Shown here: positions 12,201 to 24,200 of the stretch, piece after piece | Position numbering within the stretch: position 1 is the stretch's first letter | How the letters are laid out: the number at the start of each line of letters is the position of its first letter | Assembly: GCF_018873765.1 (NCBI RefSeq) | Contig: NC_057923.1 | Location: 10,428,413-10,492,412 of the forward strand | Length of the DNA stretch: 64,000 nt | Direction: 5' to 3' | Source of the DNA: Telopea speciosissima | Taxonomy: Eukaryota; Streptophyta; Magnoliopsida; Proteales; Proteaceae | Notes under the pieces: generated by a model | What the model was told of the DNA's origin: nothing | The model's database searches: none | Seen by the model: the letters and a program-made list of their open reading frames with translations, nothing else | Program-made: the position numbers and the translations under genes

Positions 12201-15200
12201 CATTCCAGGATTCCCCATTCTCGGAGTTGAGTGGCAAAAGATGGAAAATCCTGATTTGCGGATGGCAACGGGGATGAAACCCGACCAGAAGGGCGTTCGC
12301 ATAAGAAGAATTGAACCTACTGCCCCGGAATCTCAGGTTTTGAAGCCATCCGATATTATTCTCAGCTTTGACGGAATTGATATTGCTAATGATGGAACAG
12401 GTTAGACATTCTTGCTTATAGATTTCTGATGTTTTACTGCCTTGCCATTATATACTATTATTTGTTGGTGATTTTGGTTTTGTTGCTGGTTTTAATTTGT
12501 ATTGGCAACCTGTAGGGTTCCTCTTCCTTCTTCTTCTACAGCAGAATGTCGTGTGTTTCTTTTGTAACTTGAACGGGCTTAGTGTTTGATGGTAACTAGT
12601 AAACATTGGTGCTTCTTGCGAAAGTATGAGATCGTGGTTTAGTTGCAAACAAGCCCTAGGGAGCATGAGACCACTAATTCCTACTTTACTATATATTGCT
12701 TCCTGGGTAAATGATAAAATCTTAGTTGGGATCGTGCTAGGAAAATAATAAATTCTTGGATGCATATAAAGTTTCTGTATCACTTTTTCTGAACACTCTT
12801 TTCAATGCACTTCACGGTTAATAATAAGAACTTAGCTCTCATAATTTGTGTACATTTGATTAATGAAAATTAATTATGGGTTCTTTTCTCCCTTATGGAA
12901 TCGTTTTTGAATGAAGGGAAGAAGCTCTAGTTCCTCTAGTATTTCTTTCATTTAAAATAGTTCAATAACATGGTGGAGCAAGGGGATTCTTTGTACTCAC
13001 TGGATATTAGCTATGATTTAGTTGATTTTAATGACAGCTTTCTATTGATATTGATTTTTCCCCCAGGTTTTTTCTTAATGCATTCTAAAATAAAGGACGG
13101 TGACATGTCCAAGTCATTGTCTGTTCATTTTATAACTAATTCTGCTTTCTTTTGTGGTGATCTTCCAGTTCCTTTCAGACATGGAGAGCGTATCGGTTTT
13201 AGTTACCTTGTTTCCCAAAAGTACACTAAAGAGAATGCTGTAGTTAAAGTTCTCCGCAATTCGGAAATTCTTGAATTCAACATCAAACTCGCAACTCACA
13301 AACGGCTTATCCCAGCGCACATCAAGGGCAGACCTCCTTCATATTACATTATTGCTGGATTTGTCTTTACAACTGTAACTGTTCCATATCTCCGGTCTGA
13401 GGTGAGAGTTACTTTGAGATTGTCATTGTTCCATGTTATTTATACGGTATTGCTGCAATGAATTATGAATATATGATGCTTAAAGTAAATATGAGCTTAT
13501 CTGCATTTATAGATTTGCATTTCTTAATCGTCAACTTTTTAATTTGATCAATAGATACTGTTTTATCTCAATAGATGGTATTTTTTTTTCTTGGGGGGGG
13601 GGTTATGATGCATGCCCAGTTCAACAAGGCCACATCAGCAGCCTAGACTGAACCAAGCACCCCCCATGCACCAATGAAGCCTCCCAGAAAATCTCCAACC
13701 AATTTCACCCTGAAGAGATCACTACCGATTTTGGACATATTCCCTACTTTTTAGCAAAGGAGATTGAAGAAGATCCATCCCTTCCCTCTATTGTTGGAAA
13801 GCCAATCTAAGAGAGTCACGGCTTTGGATGTTGAGTTGGAAGATAAGATCTCTCCCTTTGCTATAATTTAGGAAAGTTGTTGACTTTTAAAGCCAACATT
13901 AAAGCACACATAGTTGGACGATTATGGGGATCCAGCCAAGCCCCTTTTTTTAATATAGTTCCATTCCCTATTTATTTGGCTTGATTTTGGAATGTCTTAG
14001 CCAAGGAATAGCCGCCACCCAAGGACAGCTTTGTGGGACGACTTTACTTTTTCTCCCATATTTTGTTTTTGTATTTTTTTTTAAAGGAATTTAATGAGCT
14101 AAGAAACCCTCCATTGTTTAGGGTAATCTAGCTAGATTTCTTTTTATTTTTTGATGTCATCTTTGATTCAATCTTGACCGTAGGATTATTAGGGGTAGAG
14201 GTATGAGATTTAGGGTTTTATTTTCTTTATAAATATGTAGTTTGGGTGGGAGTCAAATCAGTGAAGAATGGATTAATGAAAGTTTACTCAGTTGAGTATT
14301 TGGAACCTTGCAAGTGTTCTACCCCCGTAACCCTGGAAAGTTACGTTGCATCCTTGAAGAGTTGCAATTTTCCTGTGTCCTTGAAGAGTCAGGTTAAACC
14401 CCTTGAAACCACAGAGAGTTTCACTACAACCTTGAATAGTTGTAGCTTTCCTGGTTGCATTTCTCTTTTCTTTCTTGTGTTCATTTTGCACAGTTGCACA
14501 CCTAGAAGAGTGTGTTTAACTGTCCCGATCCGGAGCTTCCAACAAGGATGCATCCAGTGGTATCAAAGCCTTGGAGGAGAGCGGTGATGGTGCCCAAGCA
14601 GAGAGGTGCACGTACAAGTCCATGGAGCACATCAACTCGTGATATGAAGTGATGCAACTTCGGCGACAACTTTCTGAACTCACTCTTGAGAAAGAGCAAT
14701 TGCAACCTTGGCAACTAGTTGCTGATTTAACTCTAAAACTTGTACGATTGAGGAACGCTTCGTGGCGTCCAAATCCGACTGAGGAGACGTCTGATGCTTA
14801 CTTTTCGTATTTAGAGAGTCAAAAATTTGTTTGAAGGAGGAGCACTCATCGACACAGATCCCCCGGATGGAATTCACCATTACGGGATATGAGTGTCAAC
14901 GACATGAGTGTTAACGATGACAAACCAGAATTCTCGGAATTGATTTCAATCGATGAAGAAATTATGGATTGCCCATATACCGTTTCTGAGACATGTGATT
15001 CAAATTTACCAAAAGAAGTTCAGTCGATGGCAAGTGACGTTAAAGATGAGTATTTTCATGTTCAGGTTAATTCGAGAGAACCTCCAAGTTCAACGAATAC
15101 CAAGATGAGTACGACGACGAACAAGATTCCCACATGGTGGAGGCAATGGCGACAACAAAAATCCTTGATCCCCTTTTCATGTTAACAACTATGAAAACAA

Positions 15201-18200
15201 ATTTAATATTTTTAGGCTATGAGATGACGAAGGCGATAAATGACAAAGACTTCATCATGAGTAATATAACTTATGGTAATATGCGATGCGTACAAGATGC
15301 ATCACATCTGAACAACACTGTTCATACATTCTATGATCCGTTTATGGAGATGACTACGCCGCCATCTCGACTTCAGTTTACTCAAGTCAAGTTTGTTGAT
15401 CTATTCTTGTATACGTTTATGCTTTCATTCAAAGTTCAGCTTGTTCGAGCCATAAACAACATCGACAATCCATATGTGAATGCATTACATGTTCGAGCCA
15501 AGATTGCATTATATGAACCAGTTTTGTGCATGCGTAGCAAGATGGAGATGATCAGAGAACTGGTGACCAAATTGCGTGGTCTGGTTTGCATATTCAACAA
15601 TACGAATGATGATTTCGGATTGTTCCCGTTTGATCCAAGTAGAGGCCATGCATCTATGATTGACCACAAGAATTCGAGGATGAATTCTTTTTAACCATGA
15701 GGGTATGATGCGTGCCCAGTTTGACAAGGGCAGGGATGTAAATGGATAACCGAAAATCCGAATCCGTATTCATTTAGAGATATCCGGAAAAAAATCTGAA
15801 TACTCCGATAAAAATCCGTCCGGAAAAAAATCCGAATGCTTAATAATAAAAAATCAATTAAATAATGATCTTGAGGGTTTTTAAAGAATCAACAGATTCT
15901 AGAATATGAGGAAAAGAGAATCATGATCTAAAAGATATGGATTGAGAGTGAATTGTATCCGCTAGGGAGAGGAAGGTCTGGGTTACACAAGGCAGAGATG
16001 TAAACGGATGATCGAAAATCCGAATTCGATCTGCATCTGAATCCGTTTAGAGGTATCCGTATTCGGATAGGGAATATCTGAATCCGATCACATCCGATCC
16101 GTATCCGAGCTGAATCTGATCCGTTTACATCCCTAGACAAGGCCACATCAGCAGCCTAGACCGAACCAAGCACCCCCCATGCAACAATGAAGCCTCCCAG
16201 AAAATCTCCAACCAATTTCACCCTGAAGAGATCACTACCAATTTTGGAGTTTGGACATCTTCCCTATTTTTTAGCAAAGGAGATTGAAGAAGATCTATTC
16301 CTTCCCTCTATTGTTGGAAAGCCAATCTAAGAGAGTTGTGGCTTTGGATGTTGAGTTGGAAGACAAGATCTCTCCCTTGCTATAATTTAGGAAAGTTGTT
16401 GACTTTTGAAGCTAACAGTAAAACACATATAGTTGGACAATTATGAGGATCCAGCCAAGCCTTTTTTTTTTTTTTTTTTTTTAATATAGTTTCCTTCCCT
16501 ATTTATTTGGCTTGATTTTGGAATGTCTTAACCAAGGAGTAGCCACCATGCAAGGACAGCTTTGTGGGATGACTTTACTTTTTCTCCCATATTTTGTTTC
16601 CCTTTTTTTTTTAGGAATTTAATGTGCTAAGAAACTGTCCATCGTTTAGGGTAATCTAGGTAGACTTCTTTTTATTTTTTGATGTCATCTTTGATTCAAT
16701 CTCAAGCGTAGGATTATTAGGAGTAGAGGTATGAGATTTAGGGTTTTATTTTCTTTATAAATATGTAGTTTGGGTGGGAGTTAAATCAACGAAGAATGGA
16801 TTAATGAAAGTTTACTCAGTTGAGTATTTGGAACCTTGAAGTATTCTACCCCCATAACCCTGGAAAGTTATGTTGCATCCTTGAAGAGTTGCAATTTCCC
16901 CGTGTCCTACAAAGAGTTTCACTACAATCTCGAAGAGTTGTAGCTTTCCTGCTTGCATTTTTCTTTTCTTTCTTATGTTCATTTTGCACATTTGCACGCC
17001 TAGAAGAGTGTGTTGGACTCCCGATTCGTTGCTTCTAACGAGGCTGCATCAGGTTAAGTGTGGTAAGAGTTTTATTTGGTGAGAGAAAGGATTCCGGCGA
17101 TGCTACCTTTTTTTTTTGGGTGGGGGGGGTGGGGGAGTTAATTATGGTAAGAGTTTTACTTGGTGTGAGTAAAAGGCTTGCAGTGACGTGCAAAAAGCTG
17201 TACCTTTTGTGGGAGGATGTAACTGTATTCGTATCACAAGAATTGTGTTTCTGTAAGAAAGGCATATGTAGAAAAGTTAACATTGTAATGTCTTCAGGAT
17301 CTTACCTGAAATGCTGGTGTTACAATGTTAAGAACCCCCCGGCCCGGTATGGCTCTTCGCCTTGGGATGCATCAATGAGGATGGTGATTACATTGATTAT
17401 ATATTCCAACCAAGGAGCTTTGGTAGACAAGTTTTTGTTGGATCCTTATTGGCTAAATAGGTGGACACAATACCAAGATTTGGTACCCCTGGGACTTTAT
17501 GCATTGTGGATATGGTTTATGATTTTTTTTACATTTTTTTGGGTGTATACAACTTTTAGGTGTGACTGTGCACCAAAATGGAGAAATAGATCGGATGGAG
17601 TCCATAGTACAAGATCTCGGTGAGATTTCGCCGAGATCTTGAAAATATATAGGTTTCGTAAGGTCTCGAGACGAGACGGTTGGTGATACAGGATTTGTGC
17701 AAGATCTTGGTATTTCGTCGAGATCTCGTGGTATATCTCGATCTCGGTTGAACCAGACCAAACCAAGCTATAAAAAGGCACTCTCTCTCGCTCTGCTGTG
17801 AAGTAAAAACACTTGAAGGTGAGGGTTTTGGTGCTTTTTCTTTTTGGCAAATCTCACCTGAACTGAAGATTAAAGCTTGGAGTTTCAAAATTGAAGCTTC
17901 AACTTCAAGAGAAGGAGCTGCATTGGATCTCAAGAACAATTTTAGGTAAATAAATACTAATCAAAAAACTATTTTTTTTTTTCATAGAAACATGATCAAT
18001 ACTTGTTTGTTGACTATGTAGTTTTTATATGTGATGCTATGTCCACCGATCTATGTATGATTATGAATATGATGCCTAATGCTTAAATGGTTTATGGTTT
18101 GATGTTTTTTAATTCCTAATGCTTAATTAAGTTGTTTTACACCTTTACTTTAATTATATGTATTCTAAATATTCTGTGGAATAGCCTAGGGTAGAGCTCA

Positions 18201-21200
18201 CCTACGCCGTAGGCTACCAACCTAGGGTCCAAAGTCAAAGTACCATTTTGGGTTTGAATTTGTAAAAACTAATGTTTCTATTGTGTTTAGAACGGCTAAA
18301 ATAGGGGGGGTTTCAAGTTTCAGGACCTATCTGGGTCATATGGCCACTGAAACCCACCACCGAGTCAGGATGGGAAAAAATACACAAACTTGCCGAGATC
18401 TCGGCAGATCTCGCTTTTTTGGCCTGGCGAAACCAGGGGCGAAACCAAGACCTAAAACCTTGATGGAGTCAGCCTCATGGGACAAGACAAATTTCTTGAA
18501 GGGAGAATGTTTTCCTACCGAAATTCCAATCAACCTACTATGTTCTCTCCGTGCTTTCCTGTCTAGCATCAAGTATTTACTAATTGCTATACATGGGTTA
18601 GAGAAATTAAGAAGATCAGTAAAGTGGATTTGGGGAGAGAGTATGCATTGCGATTTACCCATTCAAGCATACAAGTGAAACTCTAATGGGAAAATAGCTT
18701 TGTGGGTGGGGATTAATCCAAGAGACTATGGAGAATGAAGCTAAAATGATTGCAGCTTTGTGGGTAAACATGGGTCAAACAGTGGGTCAAGTTAGTGTAG
18801 CAGTTCTGTCACAGTCAGCTATTGCAATAATATATTGAAAGAAGTATGGATGATCTTGAAGACATTTTAAAACATGGAAAAGAGGACAGGGACCAACTCT
18901 TAAGTAATCTATGGTGCCATTATACTGCATTACTACCTTAAAAGTTTACCTTTGAAGTCTTTCTTCTGCAACCTTAAACCAGTTCTTTTGCTGGTGCAAT
19001 TTGTTGGGTATGAGAGTGTACACTGTAGCCTTCATAAATGATGGAATTGGTGTGGAAATTGATGCTTTGTCAACTTCTTGTCTAAGTTATTTTGGCTAGC
19101 AAGGTGAAGATCAATACGAATGAAGAAGGTAGGAAATGGAAGAAGAAGAGTTCTCAGTTTCTATTTGTCTTTTTAGCTAATTTGGTGTGGAGTTTCAAGT
19201 TTATCTGAGGTGGCTTTAGGGTTTTCCTAACCCAACTATGCATTTTTTGCTAGGAGGATGGTGAACTGGAGACCATCTTTTGCATTATGCTTGGAGTTGT
19301 TTTTCTGGAAGAATTGCCCAGGCGATTAGCTCACCTACCTAAGACCCTACCAGTTGAACTATGTATGTTATTCTATTTAGTACTTTCAACTACATGGGGT
19401 CAAATTCCTTCAGGCCAAACAGTTTAGGTTAGATGGAGAAAAAGCAACATGGACTGTGATGATTGAATACTCTCTGTTTCTCTCTCGTCATTGTTTTTTT
19501 TTTTTTTTGACAAAAAGGAGAGAAGGGGAAGATAGAATGAACTCCCCCAGATATGCACACATTTAATGGGCTTATTTAGTTCTAATGGGAAAGATGTATT
19601 ATTTCTAATAAAATAAGCCCAGTTAGGTGATCTACCTGCACCAATGGGAAAGATGTTGTTTCTTTCCCTACCAAGATTTATGCCTTTATTGTATATAGCT
19701 TGAATCTGATAAGTTGAAGCTATTTGATGCACCTCTCTATGCCTTTTCTATCTGTTTTATGCCACCAGCTCCCTGTCTTTCCTGTATGTCGTATGCCTCT
19801 GAATTTTGTAAATTCTTATGCTTTTTTAGTTAGCAATATATGACCGAAATGAATGAAAGAATACATGCTTCCTGCATATTATTACTTATTTATGCAATAA
19901 TATTTTAGTACTACACAGTGCACACAGAGACAGATGCACAAAGTAGATATTTATTTGAACTACTTCCTCTTTTCAAAGGGAAAAAGGCCACCAATTCCAA
20001 AAGAAAATTATGGTTTTGTAGGAAATGCTCCAAGGGTATGGTTCTACCATAAAAAAAATACGTAGATTGTCTTTCATTTTCCCAACAAAGGGAAAAGGCC
20101 ACCAATTCCATAAAGTACTCTACACCCTATGGTGTCACAGCCATTTTCAAATTAGATTCTTAGGTTAGGAGTAACCCATGGGACCCGGAGAAGCCAAAGG
20201 AAGATTGAACCAGATCTGATTGGTGAAGTCATAACAAAGATTTCAGCTTGTTTCATTGGTAATTCTGGGAACTGAGGGAATATGGCTAACCTAGTTTCAG
20301 CACCAGCTTTACTGGGTAACCATAAGTCGTTTGACTGACCACCAACCTGTGGGATGAATCTGATGCCGATGGAAGATGGTCTGCTTCTAAGATATTGTTT
20401 AGAAATTATGTTCAGAGGAAAAAGGTATTTCGGAGGGTACGTCAGGGTTCCTGACAAATTTGGCTGCCTCCTAAGCAAATAAAAAATATATCAACTAGAA
20501 CATCCCTTTTGGGTCTGTTGTTCTCACTCTCCTATCTCTTCTGGACCCCCACATGTTGCTGCTCTTAATTTGTGCTAGAACTAGAAGTAGAAAATGCCTT
20601 CTAGTTGTTAAGGGAACGCGGAAAGTTGGAACTTGGGATTCCAAACCTCTCAAATTATCTCCTCTCTTCACAACCATGTTAAATAGAGGCTAATGATACC
20701 AAATTTGGTGTTCTTGGTTCTTTATTCTAGTTCTTTTGATTTTCTCTTGAGAATAGTGACATGCTATGGAAGGAACTATAAATAAATAATTGCCTGTAAT
20801 TTGGTGGGAAAACTTGTCACAACTCATGCAGATTCTGTAACCACCTCCTGTAATCTTTAGGTTCACTTAGAAAATTTCTTCTGATGCTTGCTCCCAATTT
20901 TTTCATTGATCTGACCATATAATTCATATGGCCATCTGAGAAAGTCTTATTTTTGATTAGATATCTAGTAATATGTTTCTCTTGGGCAACTTGCTGGATC
21001 TTTTCAGCAGATGTATCTAGCACATCAAATCCTTGATCCTTTCCTGACCACCTGTCTGAACTTTCTCTGTGTTGTACACAGCATGCTGCCCCATTGCTAC
21101 AGTCCTGTTATCCACACTAACAATCTTTTGAACAGTCAAACACTCAGTTCTTAATGTAGTCCTATATAGGCAAGGCCTAATAGGAGCCAGGTAAGATCAG

Positions 21201-24200
21201 AGTTCTGAAACTGTTTGCTAATTAGGCAGATTTGGGGCTGTTTAGGGTAAAACTAGGATTAGGGTTGGATATTGGGAAAGGGGTTTATAGGGTATTAATG
21301 GGCAGGTATAGAGGGCTATTATGGTATAAAAATAATAGGGTTTGGATGAGTTTTGAAATTCTGCAATTTTGGGCAGAATTGAATTTTAGGTCAAAATTAG
21401 GGTTAAGTTAGGTTTAGGTTAGGGTTGTCTTATATAGTAATGATAGGCAGGTGCAGGGAAGTCTAATGGTATAGGTTTTATGATATTTGAGTGAAGGGAA
21501 GTAGGTTAGATGAGTTGGACAGCAAGATAAGGTTATTGGAGACAATTCCTAATGGAGGTAGGAGTAGGGGATTCTAGGGTTTAGGGTGGTGGGGGTTTGA
21601 TGAAACTTGGATCGAGTGTCAATAATGATGTAAGGGATGTGTGCTGAAAGTTTGGTTTGAAACTAATGGATAGATTTGAAGTTATGGAGGAATCCTAGTT
21701 AGGGTAGGAGTGAGAAGAAGAAGGTTTAAACAAAGTTTAGGTTCAAACTTACTGGATTTGAAGAGATCTTCAATGGCAGCAGCTTTGAAGATGAACAATG
21801 GGGTCTCCCGATCTACAAGATGCAAGGAGATAAGTAGCAGCCCTCCCGATCTTCATGATGCAAGGAATCGATTGGAGATCCACCAATCCCTTCACCTTGA
21901 TATTACTCACAAGGCAACTCACGATATTACTCACAAGGCACATCACGATGGAGCAAAGGCAGCAACAAAGGCGGCAAGCATAAAACTGAGTTTTTATTAA
22001 TCAAAATTCGTGTACAATGCTGGCCTCCGTTACAAACTTATATAGAAGACTCAAAAATAGACTTAGACACTAAAAAGGAAAGGCCTAACCCAATCCTTAA
22101 CCTATTAGGCAACTTAAACTAACTAGGAAACTAAAATACTAAAAGAAATAGACTTAAAACATGGCTGGACTTATAGAGTCCTCATCCAGCCCAACCTACA
22201 TCACATGACCACTTAAGTTGTCACATGACCACTTAACCAAGTCACATGATCACTTAAATTGAACCAATTGGATGCAACCAATTTGAATCAGTTCAATTAA
22301 AAAACATAAAAATAAACTAAGTATTGGGCTAATCCCGTATGCAACCTATATACCCATATTTTAGGCCCATAAAAGTGGCCTATTACATTAGAAACCCATG
22401 GGATCAAAGGCCCAACATGTATGTAACTCAACCCTAGACTTATTCCCAATGAAACAAGCCCTATTTGGTGATGAATCTGCATCAGTTCTACTTTAGACTG
22501 ATTGTTTTTTGTTTTACAGGGTCTTCTGTTCCCATCAGTTCAGCCATCATTTTTGTTGGATATGTTCACTAAATGTATTTTTTTTCCTGTAACCTTTGTT
22601 TATTCATGCTACTTTGTTTTTATCTTATTTTCAAAATTTTCATCTTTCTCTTACCTTCTTATTGGTTTATGATTTAGCATTTCATCTCTACAGCAGTCTC
22701 AGACCATAAAATAACAACAACAATAAACTCAGCCTTATCCCAACTTAATGGTAGAGATGTAAACGGATCGAATTCTTTTCGGATAGGACAATTCCGTTTC
22801 CGAATCCGTTTGTCAAATAGTTATTTGAATTCGATCTGTTTATCCAATCGGATTGGATTTAATATTATCAAATTCAAATTCGATTTTCTAAACGAATTCC
22901 GGATATTATCCGGTTCGATTAGTTTAATATACATTTTTTAACAATTTGAACTTGATAATTATTGGCCCGTTGAAGAATGAGCCCAGCGCCCCAAGCAAGA
23001 AGGTTGTTGCTCCTGCGCAACACCAAATTGAAGCACATAATGCTCTGGCTTTGGCTCTGCATGATTGTGCAACACGATTTTGCTCCCATTTTATAGTCTT
23101 GTGGTTGTTCAGTCTCCTTTGTTTTTCGATGTGGGACAAAAGCATTGCCATATGCGGTGACTAATGACTACCGAGTACCGACCATGAACCGTTGAAATAC
23201 TAAACAATGAAATTCTAACTAGTCACACGCCGACAAGGGAAGGTACTACCGTACAAGGGGGCTTACCTAACAAAAAAAAGATGATAGTAGAGGTAATATA
23301 CTAATATATGAAATTATGAAATTTTTTTTTTTTTTTTGATATACGACAACTTTATTGGACGAATACGGATAAACAGATACGGATAATTTGATTCCATCAG
23401 ATAGGTAAACGAATCGGATAATAATCGGTCGGAAATTGGGAATACCATATTCATATCCTTTTTGTTATCGGACGGATTCGGATAGTGATTTTCCGAATAT
23501 GGATTCTCTTAAACTAATATGAACCCGATCTAATATGGATTTTTGATTATCCATTTACATCCCTATTTAATGGGGTCGGCTACATGGATCCAAATAAAAC
23601 AAAGTAGAAAACTGAGTTCTAACCAAAAAAAGGAAAGAAAAGATGGGAAAAGAGGGATGGGGAATGAGAAGAGAAATGAAAAAAATGGAAAATGACAAAT
23701 GAAAGATTATAGATAGTAAGAGGAAAGAGGCACAATCCAGCACGCCAGGAGAATCTCATCTAAATGGGGTCGGGATAATTCTATCACTGTGAATTATGTT
23801 TGTCCACTTTACAACTTGGTCAATAACTTTTTATCAACTTTACTATTTTACCCATTACAACAATTTATTTTTAAAATAAATCTAAGAGTTGGAGAAAAAG
23901 TAGTGCAGGTAGAATTGAAAGGACAGGCTATCTTAAATGCTTTGAATGTCCCACTTTAAACTTTGTTCTATTTTAAATAGGACAGTCATTACAGGACAGA
24001 GGGAGTAATAACATAATTCGCAGTGAGAGATAAGAAAAGTCAGAAGGGCTCGGTTTGATGTTTGAACTCACTAGTTGTTTCATATGCCATCTTGTCCAAT
24101 GCTTGATCTATGCCACCTTTACCAATGACAAGGACTTGAATCTTTCTCTCTTTCTCTCTGTGCGACTGTGATGGTTGTTGATTCTCCTCTTTGTCTCCTG

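Larger units (their letters stand above)
13606..17051 (+). mobile_element. Non-autonomous LTR retrotransposon (LARD-like) in DEG9 intron 5
   Basis: LTRs run 13606-14556 and 15706-17051, begin TGATGC, end in CA, and are flanked by a perfect 5 bp duplication, ggtta (13601-13605 and 17052-17056). A primer-binding site resembling the initiator-Met tRNA complement (tggtatcaaagcc) follows the 5' LTR, and a short purine tract (atgaggg) precedes the 3' LTR. Each LTR has a TATAAATA box (14228, 16756). The 1.15 kb interior has no protease, reverse transcriptase or integrase. The frame ending near 15694 closes with a tail like Ty3-type polyproteins, so it may derive from that group by deletion. Confidence 0.85.

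Noticed and set aside
17060..17623. 187-codon plus-strand frame after the LARD element
   Set aside because: It crosses a poly(T)/G run and the left border of the MULE-like element, and its composition is not protein-like.
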